From Candidatus Cloacimonadota bacterium (GTDB lineage Bacteria > Cloacimonadota > Cloacimonadia > Cloacimonadales > Cloacimonadaceae), in the NCBI GenBank assembly GCA_028703735.1, contig JAQVMI010000087.1, forward strand, positions 1 through 7,301: a stretch of 7,301 bases of DNA. Reading direction: 5' to 3'. Below, one piece after another: positions 1 to 6,063 of this stretch (positions are counted from its first letter, which is position 1; each line of letters starts with the position of its first letter). The notes below the pieces were generated by a model. That model was not told the origin of the DNA. It did not search any database and was given only the letters and a program-made list of their open reading frames with translations. The position numbers and the translations under genes are program-made.

Positions 1-1
1 T

Positions 2-586
2 GCACGTTCAGGGGTGCAAAACATTGCAGAGGGCAGCCAGGCAAGCGGGACTTCCAAGAAAACAGAGCTAAAACTTACCAATGTTGCCAGAGCCAGCCTG
101 GAAGAACTAAAGCTGGATTATGAGGATTATCTAAGGCAAGGGGGATTTAGGTTATGGGCAGCGGATGAGCCGCTACGTAAAGCATTGGTGCAGAGAAGAT
201 GCAACACTGCAGAGGACATGGCTGCTTGGGTGAGTGAAGTGAGAAACGGATGGGGTGGACAAGATGGACATTATGGACTAAATGGACACGATGGACACCA
301 CGGACATCCTGAACATGGGAACCAAGTTAGCCTGAAAGATACGCAGGGGGAGTCTATATCGTCCATGAAGTCCATAACGTCCATACCGTCCAAAGAAAAC
401 CCCGCATATTTCACCAATCCACCTAAGTATTCAGAAATAGCAGCAAATGCAGCCTTAGTAATTATTGGAGTGGCTTGTTCATTATTGGATAGACAGATAC
501 AGGCCCAAGCAGATGCCTTTACCAAAGAGGGTGGCTTTACAGAAAAGCTATATAAAACCAGGCAAAGCAGCAGGAATCAGACTTAG
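2..586 (+). CDS. Four-helix-bundle (S23/23S-IVS-like) protein with suffix domain, 5'-partial
   Basis: The reading frame is open to the left edge, and codons before the first in-frame GTG (base 14) read A-R-S-G, matching the usual 'ARSGxQNIAEGS' run inside this family. The gene therefore starts outside the window and GTG 14 is not its start. Visible parts: a helical core (about 2-250) with QNIAEGSQAS and LEELKLDYEDYLRQ; a Gly/His/Asp-rich then Ser-rich insert (about 250-395); and a C-terminal segment (about 418-560) with AANAALVIIGVACSLLDRQI and GGFTEKLY. From memory, this last segment is the 'four helix bundle suffix' domain that follows such inserts. The family is named for proteins encoded in 23S rRNA intervening sequences; it is cytosolic and its role is unknown. 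It is also related in fold to Avd, the accessory protein of diversity-generating retroelements, but no such element is visible here. The gene stops 22 bases before the convergent AEC gene. Family assignment is fairly sure; function is unknown. Confidence 0.85.
   Translation, partial: ARSGVQNIAEGSQASGTSKKTELKLTNVARASLEELKLDYEDYLRQGGFRLWAADEPLRKALVQRRCNTAEDMAAWVSEVRNGWGGQDGHYGLNGHDGHHGHPEHGNQVSLKDTQGESISSMKSITSIPSKENPAYFTNPPKYSEIAANAALVIIGVACSLLDRQIQAQADAFTKEGGFTEKLYKTRQSSRNQT
257..391. repeat. Mirrored arrays of 9-base repeats (GGAC-N5, then GTCC-N5)
   Basis: GGAC occurs at 257, 266, 275, 284, 293 and 302, exactly every nine bases, with a degenerate seventh unit (GAAC) at 311. GTCC then occurs at 361, 370, 379 and 388 with the same period, preceded by a degenerate unit (GTCT) at 352. 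The two arrays are reverse complements in their core: 264-278 matches the complement of 370-384 at 14 of 15 positions. The region could fold into a long stem with a loop of about 50 bases. Because nine is a multiple of three, gain or loss of units keeps the host gene in frame and only changes the length of a Gly/His/Asp-rich stretch and a Ser-rich stretch. Confidence 0.9.
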
Positions 587-608
587 AAGCAAAGCAATCT
601 ATTGAAGT

Positions 609-1511
609 TTAGCGGAACAAGTAAATCAGCAGTGGTATGTAGAACAGCGCGATAAATATGGAGATCGATACACAAGTAGCGGCAAATTCCCTATCCATAT
701 TCTCCAGATTGGCAAAGATGAGGGTGTTAAAGCCTATGGGAAGGGCAGAATTTACAATCACCACTGTGCGGGTAATTCCCTGAAATCCAAATATTGTGGC
801 AAGGATTATTCCAATCCCCAAGCCTACAACCATGCGGATAAACACGGCTAAAAGTGCTTTACCAAGGTTGTTTAGTTTCGGCTCGAAATACAAACCCAAG
901 GCTATCATCACCAGGGGAACGGTTGGTTGACCTATCAGATTAAGGGTATTTAGTGCCAAACGCGGCAATTGAACTCCCCCAAGTTTCCAGCCAAAGGCAA
1001 TCAGCATAGCCCAAAGTGGTGGTAAACGCAGGAATTTACTCCAGTCAATTTTATCAGTGTGGCTATTTTCCCCGTATTTTATGGCGTTATAATAGGTAAA
1101 GGTAAAGATCATAAAGGTGTTGCCAATATCGAATAGAGTAGCCCTGGCTAATCCCTCATCACCAAAAGCAGCAGCAAAAAAGGGCAACGAATAAGCGGTA
1201 TTCATAATCATGGTGCCTACCAAAAAGCTGCCAAACATGGGATCTGGCATATTCAATTTGCGCCTTAGCCCACTGGAAATAAAGAACATCAGGAAAACCA
1301 CCGTAATCGCCATGAAGGGGATTAAAGCCATATCTGCAGCCAAAGACACATTGGAGATCGCAATTATGGTTAAAGCAGGCAGTGTGATAGTTAAAACCAA
1401 ACGTAGCAAAACCGGCGCATCATCTTTGGAGAGCAGCTTTACAGCCTTGAACAATATTCCCACAAAGAAAGCCAGGATAAGCGGAATAATCTTTTCTACA
1501 AAGGGGTTCAC
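609..1511 (-). CDS. AEC (auxin efflux carrier) family transporter
   Basis: This 300-residue inner-membrane protein is almost wholly hydrophobic, with about ten predicted membrane segments in two halves split by a polar stretch near residues 147-160. Length and layout fit the AEC family of bacterial carriers, whose known members move organic acids such as malate or malonate. Family-like stretches are FLVGTMIMNTAYSLPF (residues 96-111) and, in the second half, GQPTVPLVMIALGLYF and NSALPIGFNTLIFA. The substrate cannot be read from sequence. The start is GTG at 1509-1511, overlapping the TGA of the phosphate transporter as GTGA. A GGAG eight bases upstream (complement of 1520-1523) supports it. 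It is the last gene of the DUF47-PiT-AEC operon. Its stop faces that of the four-helix gene 22 bases away, and I see no clear terminator in that gap. Family assignment is likely; specificity is unknown. Confidence 0.85.
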   Translation of the reverse strand: MNPFVEKIIPLILAFFVGILFKAVKLLSKDDAPVLLRLVLTITLPALTIIAISNVSLAADMALIPFMAITVVFLMFFISSGLRRKLNMPDPMFGSFLVGTMIMNTAYSLPFFAAAFGDEGLARATLFDIGNTFMIFTFTYYNAIKYGENSHTDKIDWSKFLRLPPLWAMLIAFGWKLGGVQLPRLALNTLNLIGQPTVPLVMIALGLYFEPKLNNLGKALLAVFIRMVVGLGIGIILATIFGFQGITRTVVIVNSALPIGFNTLIFANLENMDREFAATCVSISIFIALFYIPLLIYLFR

Positions 1512-2998
1512 TCCAATTTCTCCGGCACATAAAAATTGCGATACAGAATATCTAAACGTCTATCCAGATCCTTATTGAAATTGATATCAGCAGAGGTATT
1601 TCCCAAGGTTCTTCTCTGCCATGGCGGGTATTTTGCCAGAGCAGCAGCCAATTGCCATTTATGATTATAGGTGGTATTTTCCAGTCTGGAAAGTGCTTTC
1701 CATTCAGCAGGGGTAAAGCGACTGTGAAAACTTTTGTCCTTGATTGTACTTGTGCTAATCTTCAGGGGGAAATATTCGGTTAGCCTGATTATATTCAGGA
1801 TTTCCGGTTTTGTATAGTGTCCCTGGCTTGAAAGCTCCAGATAAAGTTCATTTTCGTTGGCAAAACTTCTTCCATTCACAGTGGAAAGGTATTTGCTATT
1901 TATCCCTTCTTTCTGAATCTGGATTATGGTGTTGCGGTTAAAATCGTAACGAAGCTCTTGCATAACCTTCTGTTCAAAAACATTTTGAATGATAAACAGA
2001 GCGATAAACGAGAAGAAAAATGCAATAACCGGTGCAGCAACCCAGCCTAAAGAGATTCTTCCTAACAGGTGATAGCGGATGTTCTTGCCGCCTTTGGCAA
2101 ACCCAATCCCCAAAACAGAACCAACAATTATCTGGGAAGCAGAAACAGGAACCAGGGGTATGGGCGGTAAACCCAATCCAACTAACAGATTGAACAAAGC
2201 CTTGGAAGAAAACAGAAACAGCACCAAGGATTCTGATAAAACCGCGATCAAAGCGGTGATTGGAGATAGATTAAACAGCTCTTTGCCTACTGTTTTCATT
2301 ATTTTATGCGAATAAGTGTATATTCCCACAACAATAGAAGCCGAGCCAATCAAGAACAATTGCGTTACACCGCTAATGCTACCCAAACCAGGAATAGTAA
2401 CCGCTTTAAAAGGATTTACGGGAACAAAAACACCCACGATGTTGGCAATGTTATTTGCGCCCAGAGAATAGGCTCCAAAAGCCCCGATAATCAGCAGCCA
2501 AAAACGCGTCCACACATCCTGTTCCAGCATGTGCAGCTTTACCTTGCTAAGATAATATCGAAACAGAAAAAACAGAGCTGCTGCAAAAATAGCTCCCAGA
2601 AGAGGGGCAATAACCCAGCTTCCCGCTATGGCTATAAGGCTGCTGTAATCTGTTAATCTACCGGCAAAGAAATTCCAGCCAATAATTGCTCCGGCTAAGG
2701 TTTGTGAGGTGGCTACCGGAATGCCAATTCTCACCATCAAAGTTATGGTTGCAGCGGCGGCAAGAGCTATTGTGAAAGCACCGCCTATTTCGTTTACAGA
2801 ACCAAGCTTACTAAGGGTTTGGGAAGGTCCGCTGCCATCTAAAACTGCACCCAAAGTAACAAATATTGCCGCTATCAGAGCTGCTTTTTTGAAGCTGATC
2901 ATTTTGGTTTCCACCGCTGCCCCAAAAATATTGGCAGTGTCCTTGGCTCCAAAAGACCAACCGAGGAAAAGACCGCTTAGCAGATAGATAAAGATCAT
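1508..2998 (-). CDS. PiT-family inorganic phosphate transporter with C-terminal soluble tail
   Basis: This inner-membrane carrier is expected to take up inorganic phosphate (or a metal-phosphate complex) with H+ or Na+. The PiT inverted-repeat pattern is clear: GAKDTAN (residues 17-23) pairs with GANNIAN (180-186), and PVATSQTLAGAIIG (94-107) pairs with PVSASQIIVGSVLGIG (284-299). The family consensus for the first pair is GANDxAN, so the first copy has Lys for Asn and the second has Asn for Asp. The membrane core ends near residue 340. A hydrophilic tail of about 150 residues (about 345-496, bases 1511-1966) follows; many prokaryotic PiT proteins end near their last membrane segment. I recognise no domain in the tail. 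ATG at 2996-2998 follows directly on the TAA of the DUF47 gene (TAAATG). No Shine-Dalgarno is visible, so translation is probably coupled to that gene. The family is sure; phosphate as substrate is likely given the DUF47 partner. Confidence 0.92.
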   Translation of the reverse strand: MIFIYLLSGLFLGWSFGAKDTANIFGAAVETKMISFKKAALIAAIFVTLGAVLDGSGPSQTLSKLGSVNEIGGAFTIALAAAATITLMVRIGIPVATSQTLAGAIIGWNFFAGRLTDYSSLIAIAGSWVIAPLLGAIFAAALFFLFRYYLSKVKLHMLEQDVWTRFWLLIIGAFGAYSLGANNIANIVGVFVPVNPFKAVTIPGLGSISGVTQLFLIGSASIVVGIYTYSHKIMKTVGKELFNLSPITALIAVLSESLVLFLFSSKALFNLLVGLGLPPIPLVPVSASQIIVGSVLGIGFAKGGKNIRYHLLGRISLGWVAAPVIAFFFSFIALFIIQNVFEQKVMQELRYDFNRNTIIQIQKEGINSKYLSTVNGRSFANENELYLELSSQGHYTKPEILNIIRLTEYFPLKISTSTIKDKSFHSRFTPAEWKALSRLENTTYNHKWQLAAALAKYPPWQRRTLGNTSADINFNKDLDRRLDILYRNFYVPEKLE

Positions 2999-3643
2999 TT
3001 ACAATTGGCGTTTTATTGTGTAAATTGACAAACGGTCACAAACCGCTTGGGCGTAATCCGAAATTTTTTCGATATGAATGGCAAAAAAGCGTAATTGGCT
3101 TTTCTGCGAGAGGTCTATATCCAGGCTAAAAATCTGGCGTAAAAGCTTTTCACCAATTTGATCGGCTTCACGCTCGAAAAAATGCACCTTATGAATATAG
3201 TTATTCACCGCTGCCAAGTCCCTGAAAAATGAGCGAACTGCATATACAAGCTGCTCTACTGCTGCCGCAGAGGATCGGGTAGTCTGCATCCACAAATCGT
3301 TAAGCACAGGAGGAATCTGGGGCATTTCGATGGAGAATTGCAGCATGGAATCCTTGATGTTATCTATCACATCGTCTGTATTCTCTAAAATTGCCAAAAC
3401 GTCGCCCCGATTTTCGGGAATCAAGGTGCGCTCGTAAAGGAATCTTTCTATCCCAACCCGCAGGTCATCTGCCCTGTGTTCATTTTCTCTTATCTGGCTA
3501 AGCCGTTCTTCAAATTGCTCGTAACGGTGATTAATGTAATCATCCATTGCCAACTGAAATAAGATGGCAGAATCGCTTACTGTATCTAAAAAAGTATCGA
3601 TCTGAGCTTCAACGAATCTGGTTGTTTTTAGGATCAACGGCAT
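2999..3643 (-). CDS. DUF47/PhoU-like phosphate transport accessory protein
   Basis: This 214-residue cytosolic all-helical protein belongs to the DUF47 family (TIGR00153-like, PhoU-related), which is very often encoded next to PiT transporters and is thought to regulate or assist them. Four ExxxD motifs of the PhoU type, the probable metal-cluster ligands, are visible: E55-D59 (ENEHRADD), E87-D91 (LENTDD), E157-D161 (FEREAD) and E192-D196 (IEKISD). They fall in a two-fold pattern, as expected from two three-helix bundles. The length is normal for the family. The start is ATG at 3641-3643, with GGAG seven bases upstream. It is the first gene of the operon and abuts the transporter gene with no spacer, which suggests matched synthesis. 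A promoter is predicted about 40 bases upstream. No PhoB-type box was found, so phosphate control at the DNA level is not shown. Confidence 0.92.
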   Translation of the reverse strand: MPLILKTTRFVEAQIDTFLDTVSDSAILFQLAMDDYINHRYEQFEERLSQIRENEHRADDLRVGIERFLYERTLIPENRGDVLAILENTDDVIDNIKDSMLQFSIEMPQIPPVLNDLWMQTTRSSAAAVEQLVYAVRSFFRDLAAVNNYIHKVHFFEREADQIGEKLLRQIFSLDIDLSQKSQLRFFAIHIEKISDYAQAVCDRLSIYTIKRQL

Positions 3644-3686
3644 CTTCTATCTCCAAAATTAAGTTTCGTGATGTGCAGTATCTTTC

Positions 3687-3715
3687 AAAATAAAAATGCC
3701 TTCCATTTCTGTCAA
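3687..3715 (-). promoter_or_regulatory. Sigma70-type promoter of the DUF47-PiT-AEC operon
   Basis: Read on the minus strand, a perfect -35 TTGACA (3715-3710) is followed by a 17-base spacer and a -10 TATTTT (3692-3687; four of six consensus bases). Transcription would start near 3680, giving a leader of roughly 37 bases that ends in GGAGATAGAAG before the ATG. Position, spacing and strand all fit the operon that begins at 3643. This is a prediction from consensus only. Confidence 0.6.
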
Positions 3716-3810
3716 GCTGGTTTTTGGCTTTTGGGGTAAAACATCGTTTCAGGCTGGTTAAAAACTCCCTTTTCACCTCTTTAATACAAAGTACTCACCG
3801 CACAGTATCT

Positions 3811-3872
3811 TGTTATAGCAAAGTGCCTTGTCGCTATCGTAAAGCTACGATGCTTTGCTCACTGCTATAACA
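3811..3872. repeat. Inverted repeat / stem-loop 1
   Basis: A perfect 10-base inverted repeat, TGTTATAGCA (3811-3820) and TGCTATAACA (3863-3872), encloses a second one, ATCGTA (3836-3841) and TACGAT (3846-3851), which has a four-base loop, AAGC. GTG/CAC and GC/GC add short pairings between them. A competing pairing, GCAAAG (3818-3823) with CTTTGC (3853-3858), uses part of the outer arm. There is no T-run on either side, so it is not a normal intrinsic terminator. Confidence 0.7.
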
Positions 3873-3956
3873 GCCTGGTTCCACTATCCTTGCAGTTACC
3901 TTGCAGTTACTATTGTTGCTGCAAGGTAAGGGAAGGGATTGATAGTATAGGCTGTT
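3869..3956. repeat. Inverted repeat / stem-loop 2
   Basis: Three nested perfect arms share one axis: AACAGCCT (3869-3876) with AGGCTGTT (3949-3956), ACTATC (3883-3888) with GATAGT (3941-3946), and the 11-base TTACCTTGCAG (3896-3906) with CTGCAAGGTAA (3919-3929), closed by a 12-base loop. Its first four bases are also the last four of stem-loop 1, so the two outermost stems cannot form fully at the same time. Confidence 0.75.
3889..3910. repeat. Perfect tandem duplication of an 11-base unit
   Basis: CTTGCAGTTAC occurs twice back to back (3889-3899 and 3900-3910). Only the second copy overlaps the 11-base stem of hairpin 2, so the left arm carries an extra unit that the right arm lacks. This looks like a recent slippage or recombination event inside the left arm of the palindrome. 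Confidence 0.9.
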
Positions 3957-4058
3957 AGGATTATGCACAAAGCGGGAGACAAGCCGGCAAGGAAGATTAG
4001 CAAAACAATTTTGGGTTTATCGGCTGCCTGGTTTAGTATATGAATAAATGGAGAAATA

Positions 4059-5237
4059 ATGAAGTTACATAAAATACATATATTACTTAGCGGACTTATT
4101 TTATTAAGTGCCGGCAGTGTGGAAGCCAGAAAACAATCTTTCACCGTCTTCCCTTTTATTGCATATTCGAACGAGACAAAGCTTTTGGGTGGTGGCTTTG
4201 TGAATTATTATAACCAAACTGAGCGTGACAGTTTAAACAATCAATTACTGGTTTCCACCCTGGCAATTTATACCGCTAACCAACAGTTTCAAATGATAAG
4301 CACTCCCCGGTATAAAATTAAGGATGGGAAACACATACTCGGCTTAGATATCAGAGGCAAAAACTATCCTGATAAATACTATGGAATTGGCAATAGCAGC
4401 GATGAGGATGTATATGAAAAGTTCTCGCAGAAAAAGCTTAAATTTGGTTTAAGTGCAGATACCAGAATTTGGAAAGCTTTTTATGCAGGTGTATCTTCTG
4501 CCGTTACGCAGGAATCTGTGCAAAAAAGGGAAGCAAATCTGCTTCCGGTTACCGGAGGCTATCATGGAATGCAGGGCACAGATAATTATTACAATTGGGG
4601 AACCCAGCTAAGCGTAAGAACTACTGATGATGATTTTTACCCTAAAAAAGGGCTATATTACAAAGCAGATTTCAAACAATATTACCAGCTAAACAAGGCT
4701 ACTCCGAAGCATAGTTTTGGAGGGTTGGATTTGGAGATGAAAAACTATTTTACCCCCTCCCAGGGAATAGTATTGGCAATGCAAAGCACTTTCAAGAGGA
4801 TTTATCCAAAATCCGGCATATACTCCTCTTCCAGTGGGGAACCCCTGGAGGCAAATAGTGTTCCAAGCGACGTTCCCTTCACATTTTATCCGGAGCTGGG
4901 TGGCGAATTACGGGTTTATGATAGCAAGAGATTTGTGGATAAGGTGTTGATAGCCGAAAGAGCAGAGCTTAGATTTACCCCCGCAGAATTAGATTTCGCC
5001 CTGAAATACGGCTTGTGGCAGACTGGATTTTTGCAGCGTGTGGGATTTGTGGTGTTTTCGGAAGTTGGACAAGTTGCCGCAGATGAATCCGAACTGAAAT
5101 TTAAGCGAAATCACTTTTCCAATGGCTTTGGCTTTCGCTATGGGATTAGCCGGTCACCACGCCTGAATATAAGAATGGATATAGCCTTTGGGGGAAAGAC
5201 TATGAATGTTATAATTCAGGGCAGTGAGGCATTTTAG
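4059..5237 (+). CDS. Omp85/D15-type outer-membrane beta-barrel protein without POTRA domains
   Basis: The 392-residue product has an N-terminal signal peptide (Lys-rich start, hydrophobic 8-18, likely cut after VEA23) and then almost at once a barrel. Features of bacterial surface antigen (BamA/TamA-like) barrels are FPFIAYSNETKLLGGG (31-46), PDKYYGIGN (104-112), FYPKKGLYYKADF (193-205), GGELRVYDSKRFVDK (281-295), and a final strand set FGFRYGISRSPRLNIRMDIAFG (357-378). The protein ends in Phe, as many outer-membrane proteins do. In the 281-295 segment the usual LRGY reads LRVY. Only a few residues lie between signal and barrel, so the POTRA repeats of true assembly factors are absent. The protein is more likely a lipid- or protein-translocating barrel of unknown cargo than BamA. 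ATG is preceded by GGAG (4050-4053) with a five-base spacer. The gene is transcribed alone, divergent from the phosphate operon. Confidence 0.82.
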   Translation: MKLHKIHILLSGLILLSAGSVEARKQSFTVFPFIAYSNETKLLGGGFVNYYNQTERDSLNNQLLVSTLAIYTANQQFQMISTPRYKIKDGKHILGLDIRGKNYPDKYYGIGNSSDEDVYEKFSQKKLKFGLSADTRIWKAFYAGVSSAVTQESVQKREANLLPVTGGYHGMQGTDNYYNWGTQLSVRTTDDDFYPKKGLYYKADFKQYYQLNKATPKHSFGGLDLEMKNYFTPSQGIVLAMQSTFKRIYPKSGIYSSSSGEPLEANSVPSDVPFTFYPELGGELRVYDSKRFVDKVLIAERAELRFTPAELDFALKYGLWQTGFLQRVGFVVFSEVGQVAADESELKFKRNHFSNGFGFRYGISRSPRLNIRMDIAFGGKTMNVIIQGSEAF

Positions 5238-5262
5238 GGTGATTATTGACGTGTGATTACCC
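5237..5262 (+). terminator. Possible stem-loop terminator after the barrel gene
   Basis: Starting at the last base of the stop codon, GGGTGATTAT (5237-5246) can pair with GTGATTACCC (5253-5262) over ten positions, three of them G-U wobbles, leaving a six-base loop TGACGT. Downstream sequence is only moderately T-rich (CTTTGCTTT from about 5269), so termination would be weak or factor-dependent. Position right behind the gene is the main support. Confidence 0.35.
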
Positions 5263-5321
5263 CCAAATCTTTGCTTTGGAATGTTGATTAGACCGGAATT
5301 AATGCACCTCTGCAAGTCTGG

Positions 5322-5379
5322 AGTCGATTTCACCTTTGATAATCTATTACTAACCTATATCTTTGCGGTGAAATGGACT
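5322..5379. repeat. Inverted repeat in convergent intergenic region
   Basis: AGTC-G-ATTTCACC (5322-5334) pairs with GGTGAAAT-G-GACT (5367-5379): 12 of 13 positions pair, with a single G-G mismatch, around a 32-base loop. It lies between two convergent genes. There is no T-run, so a role as bidirectional terminator or mRNA end-stabiliser is only a guess. Confidence 0.5.
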
Positions 5380-5446
5380 ACAGCGTTCCCCAACAAATAA
5401 TCAGCAGGATTTCCGGAGACTTAGTGTTTTGAGTTGCTGTTAGCCC

Positions 5447-5495
5447 AACCTGCTAAAGTGTTTCACTCTAATGGTATAGACTTTTAAAGCAGGTT
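5447..5495. repeat. Second inverted repeat in convergent intergenic region
   Basis: AACCTGCT (5447-5454) is the exact complement of AGCAGGTT (5488-5495). Inside the loop a small AGTG-TTT-CACT hairpin sits at 5457-5467. It begins 14 bases past the stop of the minus-strand secreted-protein gene, so it may lie in that mRNA's 3' end. There is no clear poly-T tail on either strand. Confidence 0.4.
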
Positions 5496-5508
5496 AGACT
5501 GTTTTGGA

Positions 5509-6063
5509 TCAGCGGTTAAACCGCACCAAAAATTCCCCCTGGGGAGAAAAATCGTAGAATTCCCAAAAATAGCCGGTATTGCCTTGCTGCTGAACTGGAA
5601 AGGGAAGTTCTGTAATGGTTATACCATGCGCAAATACAAGGCTGTAGCTGGCGAAAGAGAGTGGTTTCCCCCACTTATTGGCAGAAGTGATTATGTAACT
5701 GGCATAATTTCCGGATAAAACCTGCTTATAAACAATCTGAACTGTGCAAAAATGCTTTTCCGGCATACTTAGCCGGAAATAAAAGCCAGCATTATTTTGC
5801 TGAACAAAAACGCAGCTTGCCAAGCTATCCGGTTCCGCAAGCTCTACTTTGCTAATTGTGGGAACAGCGCAAAGGCTATCTGCAGGAATGGGGAAAAATA
5901 TAACCTGAGAAATGGGTTCATCGGTGTGATTTGCAAAATGATACAATCCTTCCATCTCCCAAAAGCCTGGCTGTAAGCTGAATCTAAGCTCCTCGGCTTC
6001 AAAACTTAGCGCAAAAGAAGCTATTGTAACCAGCGTAAACAGCAATAAAAGAACGAACTTCAC
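5509..6063 (-). CDS. Small secreted protein of unknown function
   Basis: I do not recognise this 184-residue protein. It begins with a clear signal peptide (MKFVLLLLFTLVTIASFALS; cleavage near residue 20) and has no other membrane segment, so it is exported to the periplasm or beyond. The mature part looks beta-rich. It has the pattern YHFANHTDEPISQVIFFPIPADS (around residues 41-63, 'N-x-[ST]-[DE]-x-x-I-x-x-x-x-F-P-x-P'), a feature I associate with beta-sandwich proteins of the DUF4424 kind; this is a weak resemblance only. Three cysteines are present, in SLCAV, ASCVF and HFCTV. There is no C-terminal sorting domain, unlike its neighbour. The start is GTG at 6061-6063, overlapping the TGA of the upstream gene (GTGA). 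No Shine-Dalgarno is visible, so coupled translation is likely. It is the second gene of a two-gene unit, and the two products probably act together at the cell envelope (inference). Confidence 0.75.
   Translation of the reverse strand: MKFVLLLLFTLVTIASFALSFEAEELRFSLQPGFWEMEGLYHFANHTDEPISQVIFFPIPADSLCAVPTISKVELAEPDSLASCVFVQQNNAGFYFRLSMPEKHFCTVQIVYKQVLSGNYASYIITSANKWGKPLSFASYSLVFAHGITITELPFPVQQQGNTGYFWEFYDFSPQGEFLVRFNR

Larger units (their letters stand above)
3789..3956. other. Structured intergenic element: three consecutive hairpins
   Basis: This 168-base stretch occupies the middle of the 415-base gap between the divergent DUF47 and barrel-protein genes. It contains no convincing gene. 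Hairpin 0 (3789-3811) has AAG-TACT pairing AGTA-CTT across one bulged T, with loop CACCGCAC. Hairpin 1 (3811-3872) and hairpin 2 (3869-3956) are listed separately. The three abut or overlap by one to four bases, so the whole could act as a structured RNA or a cruciform-forming, REP/MITE-like intergenic repeat. No transposase or target-site duplication was recognised. The rest of the gap holds the operon promoter (3687-3715) on the left and, on the right, a stretch of about 100 bases before the next gene in which I see only its ribosome binding site. Confidence 0.55.

Noticed and set aside
271..525. Minus-strand open frame of 84 codons opposite the four-helix-bundle gene
   Set aside because: It lies wholly antisense to a gene with clear family motifs. 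Its open length is helped by the 9-base repeats, and it has no recognisable domain.
2..586. Diversity-generating retroelement suggested by an Avd-like four-helix-bundle protein
   Set aside because: No reverse transcriptase and no template/variable repeat pair with adenine-biased changes is visible in the window.
2079..2987. Plus-strand open frames opposite the PiT gene
   Set aside because: They are shadows of a conserved membrane-protein gene; their compositions are those expected from antisense reading.
3709..3726. Possible PhoB box (CTGTCAA at 3709-3715) upstream of the phosphate operon
   Set aside because: Only one half-site is present. The second half, expected 11 bases on, matches the consensus poorly, and the half-site coincides with the -35 TTGACA on the other strand.
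4011..4039. TTGGGT, 17 bases, TAGTAT as a promoter for the barrel gene
   Set aside because: The -35 matches only three of six consensus bases, and the resulting leader would be very short ahead of the ribosome binding site. It is too weak to list.
3896..4144. Minus-strand open frame of 82 codons across the hairpin element and the start of the barrel gene
   Set aside because: Although its product looks hydrophobic, it overlaps the signal peptide and start of a well-supported gene and a palindromic element, and has no family resemblance.
5328..5337. TTTCACCTTT, the complement of the decamer AAAGGTGAAA found in the right-edge array; a similar CCTTTTCACC lies at 3768-3777
   Set aside because: The heptamer TTTCACC also occurs inside a coding region (409-415), so a shared regulatory motif is not supported; chance is enough.
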